From contig NZ_VIVR01000001.1 of the NCBI RefSeq assembly GCF_007828955.1, forward strand, positions 744,001-808,000: a DNA stretch of 64,000 nt, in the 5' to 3' direction. The stretch comes from Kitasatospora atroaurantiaca. Lineage in GTDB: Bacteria; Actinomycetota; Actinomycetes; Streptomycetales; Streptomycetaceae. This document shows, piece by piece, positions 42,232 through 52,099 of the stretch; position 1 is the stretch's first letter; the number at the start of each line of letters is the position of its first letter. Made by a program: the position numbers and the translations under genes. Below the pieces are notes generated by a model. It was not told where the DNA came from and did not search any database. It worked only from the letters and a program-made list of their open reading frames with translations.

Positions 42232-43071
42232 TCAGGGGCGCTCGAAGATCTGGAGTGCGCCGCCGACCGAGAAGCACAGTGCTCCGGTAAGGGTCCCCCA
42301 GTTGGCGATGTCGACGTTGACCAGGCTGCCCGTGGCCGGGCGGGTGAAGGCGGCCAATGCCGAGACCATGAACAGCACGGAGCCGAGCTGGTTGACCGCG
42401 ACGATCCACCAGCCGAGATCTCGGGCGCGGACGCAGGGTCGGCCATGGCAGATCTCGACGAATCCGAGATGCCCGGAGATCAGGAACAGCACGCACCCGA
42501 TCACGTCAGGCGCCCAGATCAGGCGGTTCACCTGCTGCACCGAGAGCCCCTGCAGGAACGAGTCCAGCAGGTTGATCGCGAACACCAGAGTTCCCACGAA
42601 CAGCACGAAAGCGCTGAGCCAGCCGATCCGCAGCGGCTCGTAGCTCCACCACCTCCAGCCGGCTGCGTCCGGCGAACCGGTTTCGCTCTCGTGACGAGGG
42701 GCGTTGATCGCCTGCAGCAGCGATGCGTAGCCACCGGTGTTGAAGAACAGGCCCCCCGCGAAGTAGATCGCGGCGCTCTCGGTCGCGTCACCGGAACCGA
42801 ACTGAGCAACCCCAGCACCCAGAGCGAAGAGGGCCCCGCCGATCATGAACGCGATGGCGGCGATGACGTTGAGGCGGCCCAGCCGGGCACGCGCGACGTC
42901 GTCCGCAAGCTGCAGCCTGGCTTCCGCCTCCCCCGCGGCCCGGACGGAGACCACCCCGCGCTTCCGTGCGAGGCGGGACTCCCAGACCGTCACGCGGCCC
43001 CCGGCGCCGCGCCAGGTGAGCCGGGTGACGAACGGTCCGGCTCCCTCAGCTCGTTTCTCGGGCTGGCTCAC
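42232..43071 (-). CDS. Multispan membrane protein of unknown function
   Basis: 279 residues from GTG 43071; an in-frame ATG at 43152 is possible. No strong ribosome site supports either. Residues 1-70 are cytosolic ('[20 protein letters not shown]'), then about seven hydrophobic helices ('[20 protein letters not shown]', '[20 protein letters not shown]', '[20 protein letters not shown]', '[20 protein letters not shown]', '[20 protein letters not shown]', '[20 protein letters not shown]'). YrhK-like or related; no enzymatic motif. It is convergent with nothing and divergent from the gluA operon. Confidence 0.68.
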   Translation of the reverse strand: MSQPEKRAEGAGPFVTRLTWRGAGGRVTVWESRLARKRGVVSVRAAGEAEARLQLADDVARARLGRLNVIAAIAFMIGGALFALGAGVAQFGSGDATESAAIYFAGGLFFNTGGYASLLQAINAPRHESETGSPDAAGWRWWSYEPLRIGWLSAFVLFVGTLVFAINLLDSFLQGLSVQQVNRLIWAPDVIGCVLFLISGHLGFVEICHGRPCVRARDLGWWIVAVNQLGSVLFMVSALAAFTRPATGSLVNVDIANWGTLTGALCFSVGGALQIFERP

Positions 43072-43193
43072 GTGCGGAGCATAACGCCGCACGTGAGTCG
43101 TCGCGGTGCACGAAACATCCCGTCTTAACCCGGTACGCGGCCGGATGGTCACATCCCGCTTTCGGCGTGCGGCTTCCTTGCGGAGGAAGGACC

Positions 43194-43982
43194 ATGAAGC
43201 CGATGAGCGGAGTAACCGTGACCAAGGACATTCCCACCCCGGCCACGGGCGATCTGGTCGTGCTCAGCAACGTCAACAAGCACTTCGGCGAGCTCCATGT
43301 CCTCCAGGACATCGACCTGACCATCGCCCGTGGCGAGGTTGTGGTCGTTATCGGGTTGTCCGGGGGCGGGAAGTCGACACTGTGCCGCGCCATCAACCGC
43401 CTGGAGACCATCGACTCCGGCGAGATCTCCATCGACGGGAAGCCCCTGCCCGCCGAAGGCCGTGAGCTGGCCGCGCTGCGGGCCGATGTGGGCATGGTCT
43501 TCCAGTCCTTCAACCTCTTCGCGCACAAGACCGTGCTGCAGAACGTGACGCTCGGCCAGGTCAAGGTCCGCCGGAAGGACAAGAAGGCCGCCGAGGAGCG
43601 GGCGCGCCGGCTGCTGGACCGGGTGGGTGTCGCCTCCCAGGCGGACAAGTACCCCGCGCAGCTCTCCGGTGGCCAACAGCAGCGCGTCGCGATCGCCCGC
43701 GCGCTGGCCATGGACCCGAAGATCATGCTCTTCGACGAGCCGACCTCCGCGCTCGACCCCGAGATGATCAACGAGGTGCTGGAGGTCATGCAGCAGCTCG
43801 CCCGGGACGGAATGACCATGGTCGTCGTCACCCACGAGATGGGATTCGCCCGTTCGGCCGCCAACCGCGTGGTGTTCATGGCGGATGGCCGGATCGTGGA
43901 GGAGACAACGCCCGATCAGTTCTTCAGCAACCCGAGCAGCGAGCGGGCCAAGGACTTCCTTTCGAAGATCCTTCACCACTGA
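43194..43982 (+). CDS. gluA: Glutamate-type amino-acid ABC transporter ATPase
   Basis: 262 residues from ATG 43194 (GGAGGAAGGA upstream). Walker A reads 'GLSGGGKST' (Gly-Leu-Ser in place of the usual Gly-Pro-Ser), signature '[17 protein letters not shown]', Walker B '[15 protein letters not shown]', H-loop '[11 protein letters not shown]'. This is the polar amino-acid uptake class, and the order ATPase, binding lipoprotein, two permeases equals gluABCD of Corynebacterium/Streptomyces. It powers import of glutamate or a related acidic amino acid. Confidence 0.92.
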   Translation: MKPMSGVTVTKDIPTPATGDLVVLSNVNKHFGELHVLQDIDLTIARGEVVVVIGLSGGGKSTLCRAINRLETIDSGEISIDGKPLPAEGRELAALRADVGMVFQSFNLFAHKTVLQNVTLGQVKVRRKDKKAAEERARRLLDRVGVASQADKYPAQLSGGQQQRVAIARALAMDPKIMLFDEPTSALDPEMINEVLEVMQQLARDGMTMVVVTHEMGFARSAANRVVFMADGRIVEETTPDQFFSNPSSERAKDFLSKILHH

Positions 43983-44012
43983 CGGGGACCCTTGAGCACC
44001 AGGGAAGATCAC

Positions 44013-44858
44013 ATGAAGCTTCGTAAGGTCACTGTCGCCGCCGCCACCACGCTCGTGCTGGCTCTGACCGCCGCCGGCTGCGGGTCCGACGGCGGTGGCA
44101 CGAGCAGCGGCGCCAGCAGCAGCGCCGGCAAGAAGATCACCGTCGGTATCAAGTTCGACCAGCCCGGCATCGGCCTGAAGACCCCGGACGGCAAGTACAC
44201 GGGCTTCGACGTCGACGTGGCCACGTACGTCGCCAAGCAGCTCGGCCATAATCCCGGCGACATCGTGTGGAAGGAATCCAAGAGCGCCGACCGCGAGACG
44301 CTGCTCCAGCGCGGCGACGTCGACTTCATCGCCGCCTCGTACTCGATCACCCCCGCGCGCGAGCAGAAGGTCGACTTCGCCGGCCCCTACCTCCTGGCCC
44401 ACCAGGACGTCCTGATCCGCGCGGACGACAACTCCATCACCAAGCCCGCAGACCTGAACAGCAAGAAGCTCTGCTCGGTCACCGGCTCCACCTCGGCGCA
44501 GAACGTCAAGACGAAGCTCGCGCCGAACGCTCAGCTGCAGGAGTACGGCGGCTACTCGGAGTGCCTGACCGGCCTGGAGAACAAGGTCATCGACGCCCTG
44601 ACCACCGATGACTCGATCCTCGCCGGTTACGCCGCACAGGAACAGTTCAAGGGCAAGTTCAAGCTCGGCGGCTTCAAGATGAGCAACGAGAACTACGGCA
44701 TCGGCGTCCCGGAGGGCAGCGAACTCAAGGCGAAGATCAACGCCGCCCTGGAGAAGATGGTCAGCGACGGCTCCTGGGACGCGGCCGTCAAGAAGAACTT
44801 CGGCCCGGCCAACTATCAGAACGAGCCCGCACCGAAGATCGGCGTCATCGTCAGCTGA
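44013..44858 (+). CDS. gluB: Glutamate-type ABC transporter binding lipoprotein
   Basis: 281 residues from ATG 44013 (AGGGAAGA upstream; an upstream in-frame TTG at 43992 is less likely). The lipoprotein signal is 'TLVLALTAAGCGS' with Cys about residue 22. The mature part is a family-3 periplasmic-binding fold: 'ITVGIKFDQPGIGLKTPDGK', 'GDVDFIAASYSITPAREQKV' and 'DVLIRADDNSITKPADLNSK' strands of the two lobes. Tethered outside the membrane, it delivers substrate to GluCD. Confidence 0.92.
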   Translation: MKLRKVTVAAATTLVLALTAAGCGSDGGGTSSGASSSAGKKITVGIKFDQPGIGLKTPDGKYTGFDVDVATYVAKQLGHNPGDIVWKESKSADRETLLQRGDVDFIAASYSITPAREQKVDFAGPYLLAHQDVLIRADDNSITKPADLNSKKLCSVTGSTSAQNVKTKLAPNAQLQEYGGYSECLTGLENKVIDALTTDDSILAGYAAQEQFKGKFKLGGFKMSNENYGIGVPEGSELKAKINAALEKMVSDGSWDAAVKKNFGPANYQNEPAPKIGVIVS

Positions 44859-44950
44859 AGCGGGTGACCCACGGCGCGCCGCCCTCGAGGCGGCGCGCCT
44901 CGCCCTTCCCTCACGCGGAAGGCTTCACTCACGCGAAAGGCCGGGAGACC

Positions 44951-45616
44951 GTGTTCGACTTTCTCGAGGGTTACAACCTGCTGGGGGCCTTCTGGGTGAC
45001 GGTGCAGCTCACCATCTACTCCGCCATCGGCGCCCTGATCTGGGGAACCCTGCTGGCTGCCATGCGCGTCAGCCCGGTGCCCCTGATGCGTGGCTTCGGC
45101 ACCACCTACGTCAACGTGGTCCGGAACATCCCCCTCACCGTGATCATCGTCTTCACCTCGCTCGGCCTCTTCCAGACGCTCGGCGTCACTCTCGGCGCAG
45201 ACACCTTCAAGACGATCAACTTCCGGCTCGCCGTGCTCGGTCTGATCGCCTACACCTCGGCGTTCGTCTGCGAGGCGCTGCGGTCCGGCATCAACACGGT
45301 GCCCGTCGGTCAGACGGAGGCGGCGCGTGCCATCGGCCTGAGATTCCCCCAGGTGCTCATGCTCATCGTCCTTCCGCAGGCCTTCCGTTCCGTGGTGGGT
45401 CCGCTGGCGAACGTGCTGATCGCCCTGACCAAGAACACCACCGTGGCCGCCGCGATCGGTGTGGCCGAGGCCGCGGCGCTGATGCGGGAAATGATCGAGA
45501 ACGAGGCTCAGCTCATCCTCATCTCCGCCATCTTCGCGTTCGGATTCATCTGCCTCACCCTCCCGACCGGGCTGTTCCTCGGCTGGGTGAGCAAGAAGGT
45601 GTCGGTGAAGCGATGA
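44951..45616 (+). CDS. gluC: Glutamate-type ABC transporter permease 1
   Basis: 221 residues from GTG 44951 (GGGAG upstream; the frame is open back to 44864). Five or so membrane helices with the EAA-type loop 'SGINTVPVGQTEAARAIGLR' then 'LPQAFR', which contacts GluA. 'TYVNVVRNIPLTVIIVF' is the typical HisM/GlnP signature. It overlaps the next gene by ATGA. Confidence 0.9.
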   Translation: MFDFLEGYNLLGAFWVTVQLTIYSAIGALIWGTLLAAMRVSPVPLMRGFGTTYVNVVRNIPLTVIIVFTSLGLFQTLGVTLGADTFKTINFRLAVLGLIAYTSAFVCEALRSGINTVPVGQTEAARAIGLRFPQVLMLIVLPQAFRSVVGPLANVLIALTKNTTVAAAIGVAEAAALMREMIENEAQLILISAIFAFGFICLTLPTGLFLGWVSKKVSVKR

Positions 45617-46542
45617 GCCCGCCGTCCGTCCTGTACGACGCCCCGGGGCCGCGTGCCAAACGGCAGAACGTGCTGTTCACGGTGCTGTTCCTGGTCGGTC
45701 TCGCCGCCCTGATCTGGTGGGTGGTCCAGAGCCTCGCGGACAAGAACCAGCTCGAATGGATCAAGTGGAGGCCCTTCTTCACGGACGCCGGCGCCTGGCA
45801 GACCTACCTCCTGCCAGGGCTCAAGAACACGCTCATCGCCGCCTCGCTGGCCATGGTCATCGCGCTGCCGCTCGGAGCGCTGTTCGGTATCGCCCGGCTC
45901 TCCGAGCACCGATGGGTGCGGGGTGCGGCCGGCACCGTCGTGGAGTTCTTCCGCGCCATCCCGGTGCTGATCCTGATGCTCTTCGCGAACGCGGCGTACT
46001 ACGAGTACACCGACGTCAGCCCCGACAGCCGGCCGCTGTACGCCGTGGTCACCGGTCTCGTCCTCTACAACGCCTCCGTGCTCGCGGAGATCGTACGAGC
46101 CGGGATCCTGTCCCTCCCCCAGGGCCAGGCCGACGCGGCCAAGGCGATCGGCATGCGCAAGAACCAGGTCATGCGGTACGTGCTGCTGCCGCAGTCGGTC
46201 ACCGCGATGCTGCCGGCGATCGTCAGCCAGCTGGTGGTCATCGTGAAGGACACCGCGCTCGGCGGCGCGCTGCTCGGCTTCTCCGAGCTGCTGGCGTCGG
46301 TCCGCCCGATGAGCGCGAACTACGGTGCGAACACCATCGCCTGCTTCACCGTCGTCGCGGTGATCTTCGTCGTGCTGAACTTCGCGCTCACGTCCTTCGC
46401 GAGCTGGTTGGAAGGCAGACTGCGGCGCGGCAAGAGGTCCACCGGCGCGGTCGTCGGCGCGGACGCGGTCGAGGAGCTGGCGACACCGGGCGAGCACGTG
46501 AGCCATGACGATCTCGGCGGAGCGGGCGGCAGCGGATCATGA
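45613..46542 (+). CDS. gluD: Glutamate-type ABC transporter permease 2
   Basis: 309 residues. HisM/GlnP-family permease: 'GTVVEFFRAIPVLILMLFAN', EAA loop 'AGILSLPQGQADAAKAIGMR' then 'LLPQSV'. It has an N-terminal helix before the core and an acidic C-terminal tail. The ATG overlaps the gluC stop by four bases. Last gene of gluABCD. Confidence 0.9.
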   Translation: MSPPSVLYDAPGPRAKRQNVLFTVLFLVGLAALIWWVVQSLADKNQLEWIKWRPFFTDAGAWQTYLLPGLKNTLIAASLAMVIALPLGALFGIARLSEHRWVRGAAGTVVEFFRAIPVLILMLFANAAYYEYTDVSPDSRPLYAVVTGLVLYNASVLAEIVRAGILSLPQGQADAAKAIGMRKNQVMRYVLLPQSVTAMLPAIVSQLVVIVKDTALGGALLGFSELLASVRPMSANYGANTIACFTVVAVIFVVLNFALTSFASWLEGRLRRGKRSTGAVVGADAVEELATPGEHVSHDDLGGAGGSGS

Positions 46543-46769
46543 ACGCGTCGGCCCATGACGACCGGCCACGACGGCCGAGCTCGGGGACGCCGGGGTGACC
46601 ATGGATCAACCGGTCATCGTGCGGGAGACGGTGGGGCGCGGGCAGGTACCTGGGGACAACTCTCCCACTTGAAATCTATAGCAAGCAGGGGGTCTTGCCG
46701 CAAGGCCCCCATATCGGGCGAAAATCGGCTCCCAGGTGCCGAACGCCTGGCGCAGGACGGGAGCGAGAG

Positions 46770-47978
46770 ATGCGTTTTCTGTTGTCCACGATCGGGTCGC
46801 GAGGAGAGGTTCAGCCAGTGCTGGCGCTGGCCGTGCATCTGAAGGAACTGGGGCAGGAGGCCGTGGTGTGTGCGCCCCCTGACTTCCAGGAACGGGCCCA
46901 ATCCCTGGGGGTCGCATACGCGTCTGTCGGACCCGAGCTGCGCGGCACCGCAAAGCGGAGCGCCGGAACGATCCCCACACCCGAACAGCGGCGCCAGATG
47001 ATCGAGGGCACGGTCGCCGCGCAGTTCGAGGCGGTCGGCGCGGCCGCCGAGGGCTGCGACGTCATCGTGGGAGGCGGAGCGCTGGCTGTCGCCGCTCACT
47101 CGGTGGCGGAGCAGCGTGGCATCGGCTACGTCTATGCCGCATTCGCCCCGATCACGCTGCCGTCCGCGCATCATGCGCCGCCTGTCTTCGGCATGCTCGG
47201 AGACAAGCAAACGGACGGGGCGGTCGACAACCGTACGCTCTGGGCCGAGGACGCCGAACGTTGGAACACCCTGTGGGGCGCGGCTCTTGACGGTCGCCGC
47301 GTCGCCCTCGGGCTGCCACCGGTCGAGGACGTGCGCAGCCACATCTTCACCGGCGGCCCGTGGCTGGCCGCAGACCCCACGCTGGCACCCTGGCCGAAGC
47401 CGTCCGAGCTGGACGTGGTTCAGACCGGAGCCTGGGTGCTGCCGGACAGGCGGCCGCTGTCTCGCGAGGTGGAGACGTTCCTGGATGCCGGCGAACCACC
47501 CGTCTATTGCGGATTCGGCAGTGTTCGCGCGCCGGAAGGGGCCGCCAGGACGGTGATCGATACGGCCCGCGCGCTCGGACGGCGCGTGATTCTGTCAGGC
47601 GGCTGGGCCGACCTGTCCCTCGTGGACGACGAGCCCGATTGCCTGTCGATCGGCGAGGTGAACCAGCAGGCGCTGTTCCAGCGGGTCGCCGCGGTGGTGC
47701 ACCACGGCGGCGCCGGCACCACCACCGTCGCCGCGGCATCCGGCACACCTCAGGTGATCATCCCGCAGATGTTCGACCAGTTCTACTTCGCCCGCCGTGT
47801 CGACCGGCTCGGCATCGGCAGCGCACACCCGACCAGCGAACCCACCGCCGACTCGCTGCTCCCTGCCCTCAACCATGCCCTCGACACCGAGGTGGCGGAC
47901 AGGGCCCGAACCGTCGCCGGTGAAGTGCGCACCGACGGTGCCTTGACCGCCGCCCGGAGACTGATCGAAATGCAGTAG
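46770..47978 (+). CDS. GT1-family glycosyltransferase (UGT/vancomycin-type)
   Basis: 402 residues from ATG 46770 (GGGAGCGAG upstream). GT-B fold: N-terminal acceptor half begins 'MRFLLSTIGSRGEVQPVLAL' and C-terminal donor half has 'PPVYCGFGSVRAPEGAARTV' and the signature 'VAAVVHHGGAGTTTVAAASG' followed by 'QMFDQFYFARRVDRLGIG'. This fits GtfA/B-, OleD- and MurG-like transferases that decorate antibiotics, sterols or lipids. It is a stand-alone gene, with no biosynthetic cluster nearby, so detoxification by glycosylation is as likely as biosynthesis. Confidence 0.9.
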   Translation: MRFLLSTIGSRGEVQPVLALAVHLKELGQEAVVCAPPDFQERAQSLGVAYASVGPELRGTAKRSAGTIPTPEQRRQMIEGTVAAQFEAVGAAAEGCDVIVGGGALAVAAHSVAEQRGIGYVYAAFAPITLPSAHHAPPVFGMLGDKQTDGAVDNRTLWAEDAERWNTLWGAALDGRRVALGLPPVEDVRSHIFTGGPWLAADPTLAPWPKPSELDVVQTGAWVLPDRRPLSREVETFLDAGEPPVYCGFGSVRAPEGAARTVIDTARALGRRVILSGGWADLSLVDDEPDCLSIGEVNQQALFQRVAAVVHHGGAGTTTVAAASGTPQVIIPQMFDQFYFARRVDRLGIGSAHPTSEPTADSLLPALNHALDTEVADRARTVAGEVRTDGALTAARRLIEMQ

Positions 47979-48000
47979 AAGTCCGCCACTGAACTCCCCG

Positions 48001-48019
48001 AGGGCGACCGCATCGCCCT
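48001..48019. terminator. Bidirectional hairpin between convergent genes
   Basis: AGGGCGA, five bases, TCGCCCT, lying between the stops at 47978 and 48033. Confidence 0.55.
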
Positions 48020-48032
48020 ACCCGCCGCCGTG

Positions 48033-48506
48033 TCAGCCCTGGCCGGCCAGGGCGAGTCGTACGGCCGCCGCCGGGCTGTCGGCCACGACAAGGCCCGGAA
48101 CGGCTTCGCCCCGCGCGTCGGAGATCTGCCAGCCACCGAGACCGACGACCGGGTTGACGCCTCGTCGCATGGCCATCGCCACTTCGGACAGCGTCCCCCA
48201 CGATCCGCCAACAGCGATGACCGCATCCGCGGAACCGACCAGGACGCTGTTACGGGCCTGGCCCATGCCGGTTGCGACGGCAGCGGTCAGGTGGGGCGAG
48301 GCCCCGGACCGGTCGGCCCCGGAGAGGATGCCGATGACGAGGCCGCCCACCCCGGCCGCACCCTCCGCGGCGGCGGCCATGACACCGCCGTAACCCCCGC
48401 AGAGCACAACCGCGCCCGAGCGCGCCAACAGTGCACCGACCTCCCGGGCGGCCGCTTCCTCGGCCGCAGTGCACTGCGCGGGCCCGCATACCGCAACCTG
48501 GATCAT
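48033..48506 (-). CDS. LOG/TIGR00725-like Rossmann-fold protein
   Basis: 157 residues from ATG 48506 (GAAGGAG upstream). 'AVVLCGGYGGVMAAAAEGAA' and 'AVIAVGGSWGTLSEVAMAMR' are the GGxxGxM and PGGxGTxxE-like motifs of the LOG (cytokinin-activating nucleoside phosphoribohydrolase)/DprA superfamily, but with GGSWGT rather than PGGxGT, as in the TIGR00725 branch. It is shorter than classical LOG (about 190). Enzymatic activity is unproven. Confidence 0.82.
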   Translation of the reverse strand: MIQVAVCGPAQCTAAEEAAAREVGALLARSGAVVLCGGYGGVMAAAAEGAAGVGGLVIGILSGADRSGASPHLTAAVATGMGQARNSVLVGSADAVIAVGGSWGTLSEVAMAMRRGVNPVVGLGGWQISDARGEAVPGLVVADSPAAAVRLALAGQG

Positions 48507-48585
48507 CGCTGCTCCTTCGAAGTCGTCCGCAGCCATCAGTACTTACCAGGACAGAGCCGCTGAGCCTCCCCGGGGCGGCCCGGGT

Positions 48586-49518
48586 TCACCGCGGAACGGT
48601 CCAGGTGGCGGTGATGTCCTCGGCGACGTCGATCAGGAGCGTCAGGAAGACGTCCACCAAGGGGGTGAGGGAGGGGTCGGCGGGGGTCACCGCGTGGAGT
48701 CGGCGGTGGAGTCGGGGATGGGCGAGTTCGCGGTGGGTGGTACCGGGGACCCCGGTCAGTGCGAGCCGTGAGACCAGGGCGACGCCGATGCCGGTGCCGA
48801 CCAGGGCCTGGGCCACGTCGTAGGAGGCGGTCTGGAACCGGATCTTCGGAGTGAAGCCGGCGGCGTCCGCGGCCCGGTCGAACTGCTCCCGGGCGGCGTG
48901 ACCGGCCAGGATGGTGACCCACGACTCGTCGCGGAGTTCCTCCAGGCGCAGTGGGGCGTCGCGGGTCCATTCCGCCGCCAGCGGATGGTCGTCGGGGAGG
49001 ACGACGACCATGGGGTCCAGCAGGAGTGGGTGTACGGCAACGTGCAGCGGCGGAGCGGGTGGTGCGCCCCAGGACGCGATGACCGCGAGGTCGAGCCTGT
49101 CCTCGGTGATCTGCTCGATCCCGCGCTCGGACAGGACGTCCTCGACCGACACGTCCGCGTCCGGGTACCGGTGCCGCAGCGCGGTCAGGGCGGGCGGGAG
49201 CAGGTGGAGGGCGGCTGCCTGGAACGCTCCGACCCTCAGGCGCAGCGAGAGGTGCCCCAGGAGAGCGGCCAGTCGAGTGGCGGCTTCGTCCGATTGCTGG
49301 TCGATGACTCGTCCATGGCCGGCCAGGAGGGTACCGGCGGCGGTGAGTGTCGCTCCGCGCGGCCCGCGGAGGACCAGCGGTGCCTTCCAGTCCCGCTCCG
49401 CCCGGGCCACCTGCTGCGTCACCGCCGCCGGCGTGAGCCCGAGGGCGTGTGCGGCCGCCGTGAGGGAGCCGTGGCGCTCGATCAGTGCGAGCAGGCGGAG
49501 CTGCCCGGGGTCGGTCAT
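48586..49518 (-). CDS. LysR-family transcriptional regulator
   Basis: 310 residues. The N-terminal winged HTH 'LLALIERHGSLTAAAHALGL' continues into 'TPAAVTQQVARAERDWKAPL'. The C-terminal effector domain begins about residue 90 ('LRLRVGAFQAAALHLLPPAL'). It is divergently arranged (100-bp gap) with a LysE/RhtB exporter, the classic LysG-LysE layout in which the regulator senses an amino acid and activates its exporter. Confidence 0.92.
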   Translation of the reverse strand: MTDPGQLRLLALIERHGSLTAAAHALGLTPAAVTQQVARAERDWKAPLVLRGPRGATLTAAGTLLAGHGRVIDQQSDEAATRLAALLGHLSLRLRVGAFQAAALHLLPPALTALRHRYPDADVSVEDVLSERGIEQITEDRLDLAVIASWGAPPAPPLHVAVHPLLLDPMVVVLPDDHPLAAEWTRDAPLRLEELRDESWVTILAGHAAREQFDRAADAAGFTPKIRFQTASYDVAQALVGTGIGVALVSRLALTGVPGTTHRELAHPRLHRRLHAVTPADPSLTPLVDVFLTLLIDVAEDITATWTVPR

Positions 49519-49618
49519 TCAATAATCTTAACGCTGTATCGCTTATCCCTCACTTCTCTGAATCTCCGGTCCGCGCCAGCCTGGGTGAGCAAACCACCAC
49601 CCGCGGAAGGCCGTCGCC

Positions 49619-50242
49619 GTGCCCATCCACCTGCCCGTTTTCCTGATCACCACCTGGCTGCTGGCGATGCTCCCCGGAGCGGGCCAGGCACTCATGATCC
49701 GGCAGACCCTGGAGGGCGGGCCTCGCGCCGCCCGGGCCACGATCGCCGGCAACGCCACCGGATTGCTGATCTGGTCCACCGCGGCCGCGGCCGGTCTGTC
49801 GGCCGTCCTCCTGGCCAATCCCCGCGCGTACGTGGTCGTCCGGATCGCCGGCGGGATCGTGCTGGCCGCCCTCGGGATCAACACGCTCAGGGTGGCTCGC
49901 AAGGCTTCTGACGCGCTTGCGACCAGTGCGGATGAGCGCCGCACGGACTTGTGCGGGGCCTACTTCGCTGGGCTGGGCACCACGCTGGGCAACCCCAAAG
50001 CGGGGGTGTTCGCGATCTCGGTGCTGCCCCAGTTCGTCACGACCGCCGGCCCCGTCCTCCTGTCGAGCATCGGCCTGGGGGCGGTCTGGGCGCTGGTCAA
50101 CGTCTGCTGGTACCTGCTGTTCACCTGGGCCGTTGGCCGAGGCCGCGCGCTGGTGTCCGAGCCGGCCGTCCGTCGAGGGCTGAGCATCGTCACGGGGGTC
50201 GTTCTGCTGGGGCTCGGTGTGGCCGTGGCAAGCGGCGTATAG
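49619..50242 (+). CDS. LysE/RhtB-family exporter
   Basis: 207 residues from GTG 49619 (GGAAGG upstream). Five to six helices; 'TTWLLAMLPGAGQALMIRQT' replaces the family's usual PGP motif with PGAG, and 'TLGNPKAGVFAISVLPQFVT' is the conserved NPK motif. It exports amino acids or similar small molecules. Controlled, by position, by the divergent LysR gene. Confidence 0.88.
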   Translation: MPIHLPVFLITTWLLAMLPGAGQALMIRQTLEGGPRAARATIAGNATGLLIWSTAAAAGLSAVLLANPRAYVVVRIAGGIVLAALGINTLRVARKASDALATSADERRTDLCGAYFAGLGTTLGNPKAGVFAISVLPQFVTTAGPVLLSSIGLGAVWALVNVCWYLLFTWAVGRGRALVSEPAVRRGLSIVTGVVLLGLGVAVASGV

Positions 50243-50387
50243 GACCTCAATCGGTGCCGCGGCCTACCGAGACAACCGGGGAGCCCACCACCCACCAGGG
50301 CATCAGCATTTTGGGGCCGTGCTCAGCGGCACAGGCATACCCGACAACTGAGCGAACAGACCCCCACCTCCCAACTCCCCTGGCTGG

Positions 50388-51062
50388 TCAGGTCGCGACG
50401 GAACGCGCGATACGGAATCCCACATCGTCGACCCGGAAGGTCGGGTGGCTACGGCGCCGTGCGGAGGCCCGGCAGCTCCAGTGCTCGTCGAACCAGCCAC
50501 CGCCGCGCAGCACCCGGTAGGTGCCGTAGACCTCGGCGTCGTAGACGTCCCAGCACCAGTCCCAGACGTTGCCGAGCATGTCGTGAAGTCCCCACGCGTT
50601 GGGCTGCTTACCGCCCACGTCGTGGATTCGCTCGTGCGAGTTGCCGCGGTACCAGGCGATCTCGTCGAGCGGCCCATAGTGCGGTCCGGTCGTGTCGGCA
50701 CGGCAGGCGTGCTCCCACTCGGCCTCGGTCGGCAGCCGGTACCCGTCGGCGGATGCGTCCCAGTCGATGTCTTCGCCGTTGGCAGGGAGGTGGTAGGCGG
50801 GCGCGAACCCGTCGCGGCGGGACAGGGCGTTGCAGAACCGGACGGCGTCCCACCAGGAAACGCCCTCGACAGGAAGCCGGTCGCCATGGGCGGTGCTCGG
50901 CCGCCGGCCGGTGACCTGCGCGTACAGTGCCTGGGTGATCGGGAACGCCGCGAGCTGGTAGGGCGCAAGTTCGACCGACCAGCTGCGCTGCGTCCGCCGG
51001 TCCGACAGCGTTACCTCCCCCGGCGGGATTGCGATCATCTTGTTTTCCACGCTCGCGTCCAT
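50388..51062 (-). CDS. FGE/SUMF1-domain protein lacking the classical Cys pair
   Basis: 224 residues. Formylglycine-generating-enzyme fold: 'VEGVSWWDAVRFCNALSRRD', 'YRLPTEAEWEHACRAD', 'GNVWDWCWDVYDAEVYGTYR' and 'VLRGGGWFDEHWSCRASARR'. True FGE has two copper-binding cysteines near the C-terminus; only one Cys ('WSCRAS') is seen there. It therefore belongs to the broader sulfatase-modifying-factor/EgtB/PvdO-like group with unclear activity. It is short (true FGEs about 300). No sulfatase gene is in the window. Convergent with LysE. Confidence 0.82.
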   Translation of the reverse strand: MDASVENKMIAIPPGEVTLSDRRTQRSWSVELAPYQLAAFPITQALYAQVTGRRPSTAHGDRLPVEGVSWWDAVRFCNALSRRDGFAPAYHLPANGEDIDWDASADGYRLPTEAEWEHACRADTTGPHYGPLDEIAWYRGNSHERIHDVGGKQPNAWGLHDMLGNVWDWCWDVYDAEVYGTYRVLRGGGWFDEHWSCRASARRRSHPTFRVDDVGFRIARSVAT

Positions 51063-51264
51063 GGGCAGGTGATCCTACCGATAGTCGGGCCGCCGTGATC
51101 TGACGCATCGCCGGCTCGCGGCGCCCGCCGCCAGGTCGCTCGTCACGTTCGACCGCCGACGTACCCGCCGACGTACCACCGTCAGGGCGGAAGTGGCGCG
51201 GACGGACGGCATGGCGGTTCGGCAGCGTGTCGCCGCACGGCCGGGCCGGCGCTATGGTCGGCCC

Positions 51265-52083
51265 ATGCAACGTCGCACCAGGACACCGGTCAGCGCGGCC
51301 TTGATCGACATCGACGGAGTGCTCACGGTGTCCTGGAAGCCGCTACCCGGAGCCGTGGAGGCGCTGGGGCGACTGCGTGAGGTGGGCCTGCCGTTCGTGC
51401 TCCTCACCAACACCACCTCGCGCACCAGGGCTTCGATCGCGACGACCCTCGCCGACGCGGGATTCCCTGTCTCGCTCGACGACATCCTCACCGCACCCGC
51501 CGTCACCGCAGCCCATCTGACGGAGCATCATCCCGGCGCCCGCTGTCTGCTGCTCAACAGCGGTGACGTCCGGGAGGATCTGGCAGGGGTGACGCTGGTC
51601 GAGGACGGGGATGCCACGACGGTGGAGGACGTGGACGTGGTCCTGGTCGGCGGTGCGGGCCCCGAGTTCGGCTACGCGGCCCTCAACCGCGCGTTCGGCC
51701 ACCTCCAGCGGGGCGCCCGCCTCGTCGCGATGCACCGCAACCTGTACTGGCGCACCGACCGAGGCCTGCAGCTCGACGGCGGGGCCTTCCTGGTCGGCCT
51801 GGAGCAGGCCTCGGGGCAGCGCGCCGAGGTGGTCGGCAAACCCGCCGAGGCGTTCTTCGCCGGGGCTCTGGCACAGCTGGGTGCCGAGGCGGGCCGGACG
51901 CTGATGGTGGGTGACGACATCGAGTCCGACGTACTCGCGGCCCAGCGCTGCGGAATCACCGGCGTCCTCGTGAAGACCGGGAAGTACCAGGAGCGTGCGG
52001 TCCGCGACGCCGACGAAACCCCCGACCACGTCCTCGACTCCGTTGCCGACCTGCCGGCGCTGGTGGCGCAACTCACCGAGTGA
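51265..52083 (+). CDS. HAD-IIA phosphatase (NagD/LHPP-like)
   Basis: 272 residues from ATG 51265. Motif I 'ALIDIDGVLTVSWKPLPGA' (DxDG), motif II 'VLLTNTTSRTRASIATTL', motif III 'VVGKPAEAFF', motif IV 'TLMVGDDIESDVLAAQRCG'. The large cap domain between motifs II and III places it in subclass IIA, dephosphorylating sugar phosphates, PLP or phosphohistidine/phospholysine. It ends 17 bases from the convergent amidohydrolase stop. Confidence 0.92.
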   Translation: MQRRTRTPVSAALIDIDGVLTVSWKPLPGAVEALGRLREVGLPFVLLTNTTSRTRASIATTLADAGFPVSLDDILTAPAVTAAHLTEHHPGARCLLLNSGDVREDLAGVTLVEDGDATTVEDVDVVLVGGAGPEFGYAALNRAFGHLQRGARLVAMHRNLYWRTDRGLQLDGGAFLVGLEQASGQRAEVVGKPAEAFFAGALAQLGAEAGRTLMVGDDIESDVLAAQRCGITGVLVKTGKYQERAVRDADETPDHVLDSVADLPALVAQLTE

Positions 52084-52099
52084 CGAGCCGAGTTCTGTC

